A DNA stretch of 64,000 bases from Bacillus methanolicus PB1 (GTDB taxonomy: Bacteria; Bacillota; Bacilli; Bacillales; Cytobacillaceae): contig NZ_AFEU01000003.1 of NCBI RefSeq assembly GCF_000262755.1, positions 248,001 to 312,000 on the forward strand, in the 5' to 3' direction. This document shows, in pieces, positions 54,148-63,208 of the stretch (its first letter is position 1; every line of letters begins with the position of its first letter). Both the position numbers and the translations under genes were made by a program. Under the pieces are notes generated by a model. The model saw nothing but the letters and a program-made list of their open reading frames with translations. It was not told the origin of the DNA and did not search any database.

Positions 54148-54176
54148 AATTTAAACGATGCTTATTAAACTGTCAA
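54148..54176 (-). promoter_or_regulatory. Promoter of the monooxygenase gene
   Basis: TTGACA (54171-54176), 17-base spacer, TAAATT (54148-54153), minus strand. Confidence 0.7.
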
Positions 54177-54330
54177 TATTATTTTATAAAATTTTAAGAA
54201 TTCACTAAAAAATCGGATTAAAAATAATCAATTTTCAACTGGACCTAAATTATTTCTAGTTATTTTCGATTTCAATTTGTTTTACTGCAACCAAATTATG
54301 ATACAATTTAAATAAAGGGAGGTGAGAAAA

Positions 54331-54693
54331 ATGGCAAAGGAAATTTTAGGAGAAATTTTAAAAGATCTTCAATCAATGAAGACTGATTTTGATGAGTTAA
54401 AGCAAGGACAAAATAAACTAGAGCAAGGACAAATTGAATTAAAGTCAGATTTTGCTGAGTTAAAAGAAGGACAACATAGATTGGAGAAAGGCTATATTGA
54501 ATTAAAGTCCGATGTTGCCCAGCTTAAGGACGGACAACTTAGACTGGAACAAGGTCAAAATGAGATCAAAGATACTCTCAAACACTTTGCGACTTTAACG
54601 ATTGAGAACTTTACGAACATTAGAAAAGAACTTAGAATGGCAGTAAACGAAATTAAATCGGATGTGGAGGATATTAAACAACAAACAAATTAG
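54331..54693 (+). CDS. Coiled-coil protein with 21-residue repeats
   Basis: 120 residues from ATG 54331 (GGGAGGTG site). Residues about 21-85 form three 21-residue units (e.g. FAELKEGQHRLEKGYIELKS), each three heptads, i.e. a parallel coiled coil. No membrane segment. Similar heptad proteins are common in Bacillus genomes without a defined role. Monocistronic. Confidence 0.7.
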   Translation: MAKEILGEILKDLQSMKTDFDELKQGQNKLEQGQIELKSDFAELKEGQHRLEKGYIELKSDVAQLKDGQLRLEQGQNEIKDTLKHFATLTIENFTNIRKELRMAVNEIKSDVEDIKQQTN

Positions 54694-54805
54694 GAAATCC
54701 CGCTTACAAGATAGGATTTTGTCCATCAGTCTATCATATGAGATTTCCTCCGTTTGAATTCGTTATCGACCCCTTCATATACCTGCTTGTTCCCTTTGCA
54801 AAATA

Positions 54806-54834
54806 AAAAAATGAGCCAATGTTTGGCCCATATC
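54806..54834 (-). terminator. Terminator of queCDE
   Basis: ATGGGCCAA / TTGGCTCAT hairpin followed by TTTTTTTATTTT on the minus strand. Confidence 0.85.
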
Positions 54835-54858
54835 ATTTTGTCTCAATTTATAAGCTTA

Positions 54859-55587
54859 CTAAACTCCTCGTTTATTACCCCAAATGTACGTATGCAATTG
54901 CGGGAGAACTTTCACATTTTTCAAGTCAGAATCCTTCATAACTTTGTTGATAAGCCATTCATATTTTCCTAAAAGTTGGGAAATAAGTTTTTCTTTCTCA
55001 GTCGAGGTAATGTCTTCATTTCCCACCTGCAAAAAGAACGGGACATCAGGATATCTTTGATGAACTTTCTTCGCATACTCGTAATCTTGATCATCAAATA
55101 CGACAATCTTCAAACTGATGTTTTGTGCAGAATTTTTTTGATTAAAGTTTTTTATGATCGCATCAAGTACGTCAAAATCTGTGACCATGTTTGAACTTGG
55201 CGGTTTCGGTGAAAGTGTTAATTCATCAATTTCAAAGAACCAATCTTGCCACTTGCTTCCTTGTGTTTCTAAACAAATTTTAATGTTATTCTCTTTTAAA
55301 AGCTGAATCAAGTATCGTAAATTTTTTAATAATGCCGGGTTGCCTCCGGAAATTGTTACAAAGGAAAAACCGTCGCCGCCAAGCTTTTTAAGCTCAGACC
55401 AGATTTCTTCAGCTTCCATTTGCCTCACTAAATCCTTGCCTGTTCCGTCCCACGTAAATGAAGAATCACACCAGGAACATGAATAATCACAACCGGCAGT
55501 TCTTACAAACATCGTTTTTTGTCCAATCACCATTCCTTCTCCTTGGATGGTGGGTCCAAATATCTCCATGACCGGGATTTTACTCAA
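54859..55587 (-). CDS. queE: QueE, 7-carboxy-7-deazaguanine synthase
   Basis: Radical SAM enzyme turning 6-carboxytetrahydropterin into 7-carboxy-7-deazaguanine in queuosine synthesis. The TTG at 55587 gives 242 residues starting MSKIPVMEIFGPTIQGEG, the normal B. subtilis length. The [4Fe-4S] motif is CDYSCSWC, with SGGNPAL as the SAM glycine-rich region and SPKPPSS. It overlaps the queD stop by 8 bases, so translation is coupled. Confidence 0.94.
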   Translation of the reverse strand: MSKIPVMEIFGPTIQGEGMVIGQKTMFVRTAGCDYSCSWCDSSFTWDGTGKDLVRQMEAEEIWSELKKLGGDGFSFVTISGGNPALLKNLRYLIQLLKENNIKICLETQGSKWQDWFFEIDELTLSPKPPSSNMVTDFDVLDAIIKNFNQKNSAQNISLKIVVFDDQDYEYAKKVHQRYPDVPFFLQVGNEDITSTEKEKLISQLLGKYEWLINKVMKDSDLKNVKVLPQLHTYIWGNKRGV

Positions 55588-56062
55588 CTTCCATCCACTC
55601 CCGTCTAGCTTCCGCATAACTGGTAGGAGTTTCATAAAGCCGCACAAACTCTACTCTTGCCCCGAGATATTTTTGCTGCCTATCTTCTTTTTCCAACGCT
55701 TCCTTCATTTTTTCATAAATCCAGACGACCATGTTTTCTGCAGTCGTATTCATAGGCGGAAGTGTTTCATTCAAGTATTTATGGTCAAGAAAAATTTCAA
55801 TTTCCTTTTTCCAAATATCCTTTATATCACTGAAATCAATCAGTAATCCTCGATCGTCGACATATCCGCTCAAGCCAAAGATGACTTTATACGTATGGCC
55901 GTGAAGATTTTTGCATTTGCCTTCATAACAATGCAAATGATGAGCTGAATCAAAGGTAAATTCCTTGCTGACAAGGACACGCTTCGAATGGTACTTTAAC
56001 TGATCGCGCCGGATATCTTCATCTATTTTTTGGAGTTTATCAACAATTCGAAAACCGTACAT
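55580..56062 (-). CDS. queD: QueD, 6-carboxytetrahydropterin synthase
   Basis: 160-residue zinc enzyme of the PTPS family that makes 6-carboxytetrahydropterin from dihydroneopterin triphosphate. Zinc His ligands in FDSAHHLHCYEGKCKNLHGH (HH, HGH), catalytic Cys in EGKCKNLHGH, and VEFVRLYETPTSYAE near the C-terminus. It starts 4 bases after queC. Second gene of queCDE. Confidence 0.95.
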   Translation of the reverse strand: MYGFRIVDKLQKIDEDIRRDQLKYHSKRVLVSKEFTFDSAHHLHCYEGKCKNLHGHTYKVIFGLSGYVDDRGLLIDFSDIKDIWKKEIEIFLDHKYLNETLPPMNTTAENMVVWIYEKMKEALEKEDRQQKYLGARVEFVRLYETPTSYAEARREWMEVE

Positions 56063-56066
56063 TGTT

Positions 56067-56726
56067 TTACAAACCCCCTCGAACCTTTAAGTATTCTTCA
56101 AGTCCTTTTTTTCGAAGCTTGCACGCAGGACACTCCCCGCAGCCATCTGCAATGATTCCATTATAGCAAGTTAACGTTTTTTCTCTCACAAAATCAAAAG
56201 CGCCGAGTTCATCTGCCAGCTTCCAGGTTTCTGCTTTGTTAAGCCACATTAAAGGTGTATGAATGACAAACTGGTAATCCATTGAAAGATTCAATGTTAC
56301 ATTTAAAGATTTGATAAAAACATCTCTACAATCCGGATAACCGCTAAAATCCGTTTCACAAACACCGGTTACTATGTGTTTTGCCCCTACTTGATTTGCC
56401 AGCACACCGGCAAATGAAAGAAATAATAAATTTCTGCCGGGAACAAACGTTGACGGCAGCTCCCCTTCTCCCCCATCTTTTACAGGAATTTCATCCCTTG
56501 TTAAAGCATTCGGTGCCAATTGGTTTAACAAGGACATATCTAAAATATGGTGTTTAATGCCAAGTTCTTTTGTGATGTTTTTCGCACATTCAATCTCCGT
56601 TTTGTGTCTCTGGTTATAATCGAAAGTAACTGCGATTACTTCTTCAAATTGCTTCATCGCCCAAAATAAACAAGTCGTGCTATCCTGGCCTCCGCTAAAC
56701 ACGACAATGGCCTTTTCTTTTTTCAT
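56067..56726 (-). CDS. queC: QueC, 7-cyano-7-deazaguanine (preQ0) synthase
   Basis: 219-residue ATP-dependent enzyme forming preQ0 from 7-carboxy-7-deazaguanine and ammonia. PP-loop [14 protein letters not shown] at the N-terminus and the zinc site [13 protein letters not shown] near the end. First gene of queCDE, directly behind the preQ1-I riboswitch. queF is not in the window. Confidence 0.96.
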   Translation of the reverse strand: MKKEKAIVVFSGGQDSTTCLFWAMKQFEEVIAVTFDYNQRHKTEIECAKNITKELGIKHHILDMSLLNQLAPNALTRDEIPVKDGGEGELPSTFVPGRNLLFLSFAGVLANQVGAKHIVTGVCETDFSGYPDCRDVFIKSLNVTLNLSMDYQFVIHTPLMWLNKAETWKLADELGAFDFVREKTLTCYNGIIADGCGECPACKLRKKGLEEYLKVRGGL

Positions 56727-56746
56727 TTTCCAAACTTCCTTTCAAA

Positions 56747-56818
56747 GAAAAAACAGCACTACTAAGAAAGTAGCACTGTTTTCTTAGTTTTTTTAAAGAG
56801 GGTAGCTAGAACCTCTAC
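56747..56818 (-). promoter_or_regulatory. preQ1-I riboswitch with terminator, queCDE leader
   Basis: Minus strand aptamer AGAGGTTCTAGCTACCCTCT, then TTAAAAAAACTAA (about 56784-56816), the hallmark class I preQ1 motif, and a terminator AACAGTGCTACT / AGTAGTGCTGTT with T-run (56749-56780). Confidence 0.95.
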
Positions 56819-57001
56819 CGTAATAAACGGATTTTTTATTCACTTACTCTTATTCTAACATAATTTTATTGAATCGAAAAATAATCTTTCTGCCGAAAGC
56901 AAAATTGACTTTATTAGGTTAATTATTGATAGACTATTAGAATTATTTTATTATTTTCATTAAAAAGTAATAACTTATCTTATGAATAAAGGAGACTAAA
57001 T

Positions 57002-59032
57002 ATGCACTCTTATGTGGATCAACGAACAGGTGTATTTCCATCCGTCTGTCCTTTGGATTGCCCTGATCAATGCGGCTTGCTTCTACATAAAAAAGACGGA
57101 AAAATCGTAAAAATAGAGGGAGACCCTAACCATCCCGTGACAAAAGGGAATATTTGCAACAAAGTACGAAATATGACTGAACGAATTTACGATGAAAAAC
57201 GCTTGAAATATCCATTGAAACGCACCGGAGCAAAAGGGGAAGAGAAATTTGAGCGGATCAGCTGGAACGAAGCGATAAAGACAATAATTTCCCATTGGAA
57301 AGACCTTATTCAAACATATGGACCTGAAAGTATTCTCCCATATAGCTTCTATGGCAACATGGGAAATCTTAGCGCTGAAGGAATGGACCGGCGTTTTTTT
57401 TATCGGTTAGGATCTTCCCAGCTGGATCGATCCATCTGTTCAACCGCAGGTAATGCAGGGTATAAATATACGATGGGCGGCAGTTTTGGAATAGACCCGG
57501 AGGATACCATTCATTCAAAATTGATTATTTTTTGGGGGATTAATGCTGTAAGCACGAATATGCATCAGGTGGTTCTTGCCCAAAAAGCCCGAAAAAACGG
57601 AGCTAAGATTATTGTCATTGATGTACATAAGAATCAAACTGGCCGTTTGGCGGACTGGTTCATTCCTATTTTGCCGGGGACCGATAGTGCTCTCGCACTG
57701 GGGATCATGCATATTTTATTTGCCGAGGACATGGTAGACACTGCTTTCTTACAGAAATATACAGTCGGACATGAAGAATTGCGTGAGCATGTTGTTCAAT
57801 ATGATCCCGTCACTGTTTCCGGCATTACTGGAGTTCCGGTTGAAGATATTTATAAACTTGCACGGATGTACGGGAAAATTTCACCTTCCTTTATTCGAAT
57901 CGGTAATGGGCCTCAGCATCATGATAATGGAGGCATGTGTATTCGAACCATTTCCTGCCTTCCTGCCCTGACCGGACAATGGCTTGTAAAAGGCGGCGGA
58001 GCAATCAAGTCAAACAAAGGTTATTTAGCCCATAATACAGAAAGATTACAACGCCCTGATTTATTAAAAAATAAACATACACGCATCATAAACATGAACT
58101 TGCTAGGCCAGGCATTACTGGAGTTAGACCCGCCGGTAAAGTCTTTATTCGTGTACGGTTCGAACCCTGCGGTTGTTGCTCCTGAAGCCAATAAAGTAAG
58201 AAAAGGACTAGGACGAGAAGATCTCTTTGTCGTCGTGCATGACTTATTTTTAACAGAAACGGCAAAATACGCTGATATTGTACTTCCTGCAACATCTTCA
58301 TTTGAAAATACTGATTTTTATACATCCTATTGGCATCATTATATTCAGATTCAGCAGCCGGTCATTGAACGATATGGAGAGTCTAAATCAAATACAGAAG
58401 TATTCCGATTGCTTGCAAAAGAAATGGGTTTTGATGATTGCGTTTTTAATGAGACAGATGAAGAAATGATTATGCAGGCAATTGATTACCCAAACAACCT
58501 TTATTTAGAAGAAATCGATTATGAAACATTGGTTGAAAAGCAGTATGTCAAAGCAAAGGTAAAACCTTTGTTCCCCGGAAAACTGCCAACACCAAGCGGG
58601 AAAATTGAGCTTTATTCAAAAAAGATGGAAGTTGACGGGTATCCCCCGCTGCCAACCTATACACCTCTAGTTAACGATGGAGACTTTCCGTTTTTATTTG
58701 TTCCCGGGCCAAATCATAATTTCTTAAACTCAACTTTTTCCAATAATGAAAAACACATTTCTTTTGAAAAAGAACCGCGCTTGCATATGAATGTCAAAGA
58801 TGCATTAGCGAAAGGCATTAAGGATGGAGATCAAGTCCGAGTTTGGAACAACCGCGGAGAATGTGAAATGAAAGTTTCAGTAGGAGAAAACGTACTTCCA
58901 GGTGTCGTCGTCACTCAAGGACTATGGGTAGGTGCGAAGCAGCTTGTAAACTCACTTACCCCGGACCGGGTAGCAGATATGGGCGGCGGAGCAACGTTCT
59001 TCTCCGGCCGTGTAGATGTGGAGAAACTGTAG
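57002..59032 (+). CDS. Molybdopterin oxidoreductase (formate dehydrogenase/YyaE-like)
   Basis: 676-residue enzyme of the DMSO-reductase/FDH-H superfamily. N-terminal [4Fe-4S] site CPLDCPDQCGLL...GNICNK (about 17-51), a candidate Mo-ligand Cys in DRSICSTAGNAG (about 143), MGD-binding RIGNGPQHHDNGG and VYGSNPAVVAPE, and the C-terminal molydopterin-binding domain GPNHNFLNSTF. No Tat signal, so cytoplasmic. No partner subunit is encoded nearby. Closest pattern is B. subtilis YyaE; the substrate is not known. fdhD and modA at the other end of the window belong to the same metabolism. Confidence 0.87.
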   Translation: MHSYVDQRTGVFPSVCPLDCPDQCGLLLHKKDGKIVKIEGDPNHPVTKGNICNKVRNMTERIYDEKRLKYPLKRTGAKGEEKFERISWNEAIKTIISHWKDLIQTYGPESILPYSFYGNMGNLSAEGMDRRFFYRLGSSQLDRSICSTAGNAGYKYTMGGSFGIDPEDTIHSKLIIFWGINAVSTNMHQVVLAQKARKNGAKIIVIDVHKNQTGRLADWFIPILPGTDSALALGIMHILFAEDMVDTAFLQKYTVGHEELREHVVQYDPVTVSGITGVPVEDIYKLARMYGKISPSFIRIGNGPQHHDNGGMCIRTISCLPALTGQWLVKGGGAIKSNKGYLAHNTERLQRPDLLKNKHTRIINMNLLGQALLELDPPVKSLFVYGSNPAVVAPEANKVRKGLGREDLFVVVHDLFLTETAKYADIVLPATSSFENTDFYTSYWHHYIQIQQPVIERYGESKSNTEVFRLLAKEMGFDDCVFNETDEEMIMQAIDYPNNLYLEEIDYETLVEKQYVKAKVKPLFPGKLPTPSGKIELYSKKMEVDGYPPLPTYTPLVNDGDFPFLFVPGPNHNFLNSTFSNNEKHISFEKEPRLHMNVKDALAKGIKDGDQVRVWNNRGECEMKVSVGENVLPGVVVTQGLWVGAKQLVNSLTPDRVADMGGGATFFSGRVDVEKL

Positions 59033-59055
59033 GTTTGTTATGCTCATAGATTGGA

Positions 59056-59092
59056 AGAATCAGAGTCAGAAGGCTCTGGTTCTTTTTTTACG
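59056..59092 (+). terminator. Terminator after the molybdopterin oxidoreductase
   Basis: AGAATCAGAG / CTCTGGTTCT hairpin followed by a run of T. Confidence 0.85.
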
Positions 59093-59378
59093 ACTTAAAC
59101 ATTCTAAAACTCCTATTTTAATGTAAATTTTTTTAGTGAAAATTCACTATAAATTTTTATCTAAATATTTACACTTTTAAGAAAAAAAGCAAAGTAATTT
59201 TTCACAATTCTTTTTTAAACTGAAAAGTGCTTGTGAAATCAAGAATCAAACAAAAACGTTTGGGGAGGGATCTTGCTAATTTGAAATAATTTTACTTTGG
59301 CTTTGTTGTTTTTACAGCCTGTTCATGGGACCAGAAATTTTTGTGTAATTAGGGATATGAAAAAGGAGGAACAGAAAA

Positions 59379-60458
59379 ATGAAAAAGTCCATCTCTTCAC
59401 TCGTACTACCTTTCTTTGTAGTACTCATGATGTTTTCCGGATTATTTCCGCAAGTTTCTTCAGCGGCCACTTACACCGCAACAATTGACCGTGTAGTCGA
59501 TGGAGATACTGTGTATCTTAAGGAACTCATCAAAGGAACCAATAAGGTAAGAATGCTTTCTATCGATACTCCTGAAACCAATTATAATGGCCAGGCGCAA
59601 GAGCCATGGGGAACGGCAGCCAAAAATTATCTTACCCAGCTTCTTCCATCCGGTACAAAAGTGACCATTGAAACAGATACAGAAGAAACAGACGCTTATG
59701 GCCGTTTACTTGCCCATATCCATAAAGGTACTCTTGATGTTAATAAAGAAATGGTTCGCCAAGGCCATGCCGTGACGTATTATATTTGGCCAAATATGCT
59801 CCATTTTGAAGAATACCAGCAAGCCTACCTCGAAGCGAAACAAAATGGCAGAGGAATGTGGAACCCTTCCAACCCGATTAATGAACTTCCTTTCGAGTTT
59901 CGTGACCGAGTCTCCGGACAGCCTCAAGATAAGTATGTGGGAGATTTCTACACGAAGTTATATGTTTCTCCGGCTGATTACCAGCAAGTTCCGATCGAAA
60001 AGCGTGTATTTTTCTTTACAGAATCCGATGCCCAGGCTGCCGGCTATACGAAAAAGTCTTCAGGCGGCGGAGGTTCCACTAATCTAGTTATTAATGAAGT
60101 ACTGCCTGCTTCCGGTACAATATATACAAAAGAATTCGTTGAAATTTACAATCCTGCCGATTCTGCTGTTGATTTATCCGGATATGTACTGGATGATATC
60201 GTGAATGGCGGTTCCTCCCCTTATACGATACCGAACGGAACGATCATTCCCGCAAAAGGATATTTTGTTTGGGAAACCAACAACTATTACAACAACACCG
60301 GAGACGATGTAACATTAAAAGCTCCAAATGGAACCATTACAGACCAATACCACTACTCCACATCCAGCGCGGATAAGTCGTGGGCACGCATACCAAACGG
60401 AGGCAATTGGTCCACAACTATGGATTCAACTCCGACCAAAGGTGCAATCAATAACTAA
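59379..60458 (+). CDS. Secreted thermonuclease-like nuclease with lamin-tail domain
   Basis: 359 residues: Sec signal peptide (1-30, cleavage near VSSA-AT), staphylococcal-nuclease domain (about 31-170) with DRVVDGDTVYL, VRMLSIDTPE (Arg, Asp, Glu of the active site) and DAYGRLLAHI (second Arg), a linker GGGGS, and a C-terminal lamin-tail domain (about 235-355; LVINEVLPASGTIYTKEFVEIYNP, part). Related to parts of B. subtilis YhcR. It should degrade extracellular DNA or RNA with calcium. No wall anchor is present, so it is released. RBS AAAAGGAGG. Confidence 0.9.
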   Translation: MKKSISSLVLPFFVVLMMFSGLFPQVSSAATYTATIDRVVDGDTVYLKELIKGTNKVRMLSIDTPETNYNGQAQEPWGTAAKNYLTQLLPSGTKVTIETDTEETDAYGRLLAHIHKGTLDVNKEMVRQGHAVTYYIWPNMLHFEEYQQAYLEAKQNGRGMWNPSNPINELPFEFRDRVSGQPQDKYVGDFYTKLYVSPADYQQVPIEKRVFFFTESDAQAAGYTKKSSGGGGSTNLVINEVLPASGTIYTKEFVEIYNPADSAVDLSGYVLDDIVNGGSSPYTIPNGTIIPAKGYFVWETNNYYNNTGDDVTLKAPNGTITDQYHYSTSSADKSWARIPNGGNWSTTMDSTPTKGAINN

Positions 60459-60490
60459 CCTGATAGTCATATACCTACTTTCGAATAAAT

Positions 60491-60663
60491 AGACTGCTTT
60501 TCATGAAATATCAGACTGCTTTTTTAATATATCAACCAGTATTGGTGATATATCTATCGATCAATTTTTAAAAATATCGAGCAATTTTGGTGATATATCG
60601 ACCACTTTTTGAATATATCGACCAGTTTCCATGATATTTCGACCACCTTTCATGATATATCGG
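60491..60663. repeat. Degenerate tandem repeat, about eight 21-nt units
   Basis: Units such as ACCACTTTTTGAATATATCG and ACCAGTTTCCATGATATTTCG; the last four are the best preserved. A minus-strand 62-codon frame (60561-60749) is only a translation of the repeat. Confidence 0.75.
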
Positions 60664-60675
60664 TTACATTTAACG

Positions 60676-60712
60676 AAAAAGCCGCCCGAAAAGGCGGTTT
60701 TTTTATAGATTT
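60676..60712. terminator. Terminator at the end of the tandem repeat
   Basis: AAAAGCCGCC / GGCGGTTTTTTT hairpin. Confidence 0.75.
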
Positions 60713-61011
60713 GAAAAATTAAATCGAGCATAAAACCGAATCTAGTCAAATTATTTTAAGTTCATCGGTTCCTCAGAAATTCGTCTTGTGTTTGTCGTGT
60801 CTGAAACGAGGCGTTTACACAGAATATTTTTCCAGATTAATTTTTTATAGAAATTTATTTCGTAAAAAAGCTGCTTTTTAGCTTGAAATTTGATAGGTTT
60901 ACCCACCCTGAATCACGATCAAGGGAAGGAATGAGCCTTTATTAGTCAAGTCCTTAATATTGTGTAAAATTCTAATTACAAGGTTTTAGCCTGATTTTGC
61001 TTTTAGTATTC
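60713..61011. other. Intergenic region, possible IS256 end
   Basis: No gene. TCAAGTCCTTAATATTGTGTAAAA near 60950-60971 (part) resembles an IS256-type terminal repeat and could be the outer end of the transposase remnant next to it. Low confidence. Confidence 0.3.
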
Positions 61012-61056
61012 ATTTAATTTGATTGGAAGGGGTACCCCCTTCCAATCAAATTAAAT
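61012..61056. repeat. Perfect 21-bp inverted repeat with TAC centre
   Basis: Arms 61012-61032 and 61036-61056, with core GGAAGGGG-TAC-CCCCTTCC. It overlaps the original stop codon of the interrupted IS256-type transposase, so it may be the transposon's own terminator. Confidence 0.9.
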
Positions 61057-61166
61057 TTCGCGCTCGCGCGGGACATAGAAATGATAATTTAAATATGTAC
61101 ACAAATGCTTGAATAATAATGTACAAAATTGACTTTAGATTTCATACTAATCATGAGGTGGTTAGT

Positions 61167-62450
61167 ATGTACATATCGATAAATGTGGAAACTGATTTTG
61201 AGATTAAGAGTCTTGAAGACTTACCAAAATTAAAACAACTAATGGAGAACTTGAAGATGAAAATTAATAAAAGTCAATTAGCTAGAGATCTAGGTGTAGA
61301 TCGTAGAACCATTGATAAATATTTAAATGGATTTATTCCTAAACGTATACGAAAGAAGCCTTCCAAAATTGATGAATACTATGAAATCATTGCGGCACTA
61401 CTTTCGGAAGATGCTAAGCAGAAATTTTATTATCGTCGTGTGCTATGGCAGTATTTAAAGGATAATCATGGACTGGATTGTGCAGCATCGACGTTCCGAG
61501 CGTATATTGCGAAAACGCCCGAATTTAATGCTTACTTTGAAGAAGATAAACGGATTCCTTCTCCTAAAGGCACAGCACGTTTTGAAACGCCTATAGGAAA
61601 ACAAGCACAATTGGATTGGAAAGAGAGTATTTCTTTTGAAACAAAGGATGGTCAGAACGTTGAAATCAATATCGCAGTACTGATTCTATCTCATTCACGT
61701 TTCAGAACCTTCCTAATGAGTATTTCTAAGTCACAAAGTGTCCTGTTTTCCTTCTTAACAGAAACATTCGAAGCTCTTGGAGGGGTACCAGCTGAAATAA
61801 TCACGGATAATATGAAAACCGTTATGGATGAGGCAAGAACAGAACATTCTCCAGGAAGAGTGAATGCCAAGTTTGCACAATTCGCTAAGGATTTTGGTTT
61901 TGAAGTGAAGCCATGCATTGCTGGACGTCCACGGACAAAAGGAAAAGTCGAAACCACAATGAAAATAATAGATGAAATTCATGCTTATCAAGGTCAGTTG
62001 ACCTTGGAAGAATTACATCAATTTGTGCAAGACTTATCTCATCGGGTGAACCATGAGGTCCACCAAGGAACTGGAAAAATTCCTGCGATAGAATTCAAAA
62101 AAGAAAGGAATCACCTACTCCAGTTACCAGCTGAGAAAGTAAGAGATTCCTATCGGATCAAACATACGCTTGTAAAAGTCAATGCATCCAACATGATTTC
62201 CTACAAATCAAACCAATACTCGGTACCAGCACAGTACCAAGGAAAGAAAGTAGGCTTACAAGTGTATGATAATCAATTATGGATTTATTATAACACGGAA
62301 CTGATTGCGCAACACCCTATAAGTAACAAGAAATTAAATTATCAGGAAGCACATTATCAAGAAGCCTTGGGCGTTTCCATGCCAAATTATCCGGATATTG
62401 ATGATCTAGCAAAACGGAATTTAGCGACGATTGGAGAAGTGTATAAATAA
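61167..62450 (+). CDS. istA: IstA, IS21 transposase
   Basis: 427 residues from ATG 61167 (GAGGTG site). N-terminal HTH (about 33-60; LARDLGVDRRTIDKYL), a DDE integrase core (AQLDWKES with first Asp, EIITDNMKTVMD with second Asp, GKVETTMKIIDE with Glu) and the C-terminal Mu-type domain. Overlaps istB by one base pair set (ATAATGA). Intact. Confidence 0.93.
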   Translation: MYISINVETDFEIKSLEDLPKLKQLMENLKMKINKSQLARDLGVDRRTIDKYLNGFIPKRIRKKPSKIDEYYEIIAALLSEDAKQKFYYRRVLWQYLKDNHGLDCAASTFRAYIAKTPEFNAYFEEDKRIPSPKGTARFETPIGKQAQLDWKESISFETKDGQNVEINIAVLILSHSRFRTFLMSISKSQSVLFSFLTETFEALGGVPAEIITDNMKTVMDEARTEHSPGRVNAKFAQFAKDFGFEVKPCIAGRPRTKGKVETTMKIIDEIHAYQGQLTLEELHQFVQDLSHRVNHEVHQGTGKIPAIEFKKERNHLLQLPAEKVRDSYRIKHTLVKVNASNMISYKSNQYSVPAQYQGKKVGLQVYDNQLWIYYNTELIAQHPISNKKLNYQEAHYQEALGVSMPNYPDIDDLAKRNLATIGEVYK

Positions 62451-63208
62451 TGAATCCAACAACAAACTATCAACAACTCATACGAAACTTAGATTATTTG
62501 AAGCTCAAGCAAATGTCCTTGCATTTAAATGAAGTCTTAGACTTCAGCGTTAACAATCAATTGTCACTGGTAGACACGCTAGTGAAACTGACAAATTACG
62601 AAATTGATGTACGTGAACAAAATATGATTCAATCGATGGTGAAAGTTGCGGCTTTTCCGCATTTGAAAGAAATAAAGGATTTTGATTTTAGTTTTCAACC
62701 GTCAATAAATCAAAAGCAAATTTTAGATTTTTTAACGCTTCGATTTATCGAAGAAAATGAAAACATAGTTTTTTTAGGACCAAGTGGCGTAGGAAAAACG
62801 CATTTAGCTACTTCCATTGGGATTGAGGCAGCGAAGAAACGTACAAGCACTTATTTCATTAAGTGCCATGATTTAATTCAAAATCTGAAGAAAGCACGTC
62901 TAGAAAATCGGTTAGAGAGCAGATTAAAACATTATACAAAATACAAGCTATTAATTATCGATGAGATCGGTTATTTACCGATTGATGCCGAGGACGCAAA
63001 GCTTTTCTTCCAACTCATCGATATGCGTTATGAGAAGCGTAGTACGATTTTTACAACGAATGTGAATTTTAAGGCATGGGATGAAATCTTTCAAGAACCC
63101 AAGCTGGCCAATGCAATTTTAGACCGCATTTTACACCACGCAACCGTTGTCACTATCGTTGGAGATTCTTATCGTTTAAAGGATCATTTAGCGAAAGAAA
63201 ATGAGTGA
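62450..63208 (+). CDS. istB: IstB, IS21 helper ATPase
   Basis: 252-residue AAA+ ATPase that assists IstA in target selection. Walker A GPSGVGKTHLATS (about residue 108), Walker B LLIIDEIGYLP and sensor ITTNVNFKAWDEIF-like TIFTTNVNFKAWDEIF. Intact and of standard length. Confidence 0.95.
   Translation: MNPTTNYQQLIRNLDYLKLKQMSLHLNEVLDFSVNNQLSLVDTLVKLTNYEIDVREQNMIQSMVKVAAFPHLKEIKDFDFSFQPSINQKQILDFLTLRFIEENENIVFLGPSGVGKTHLATSIGIEAAKKRTSTYFIKCHDLIQNLKKARLENRLESRLKHYTKYKLLIIDEIGYLPIDAEDAKLFFQLIDMRYEKRSTIFTTNVNFKAWDEIFQEPKLANAILDRILHHATVVTIVGDSYRLKDHLAKENE

Noticed and set aside
60561-60749. 62-residue minus-strand protein with repeated IxxxGGR/ISPKLLDI pattern
   Set aside because: It is a translation of the tandem DNA repeat and lacks an RBS.
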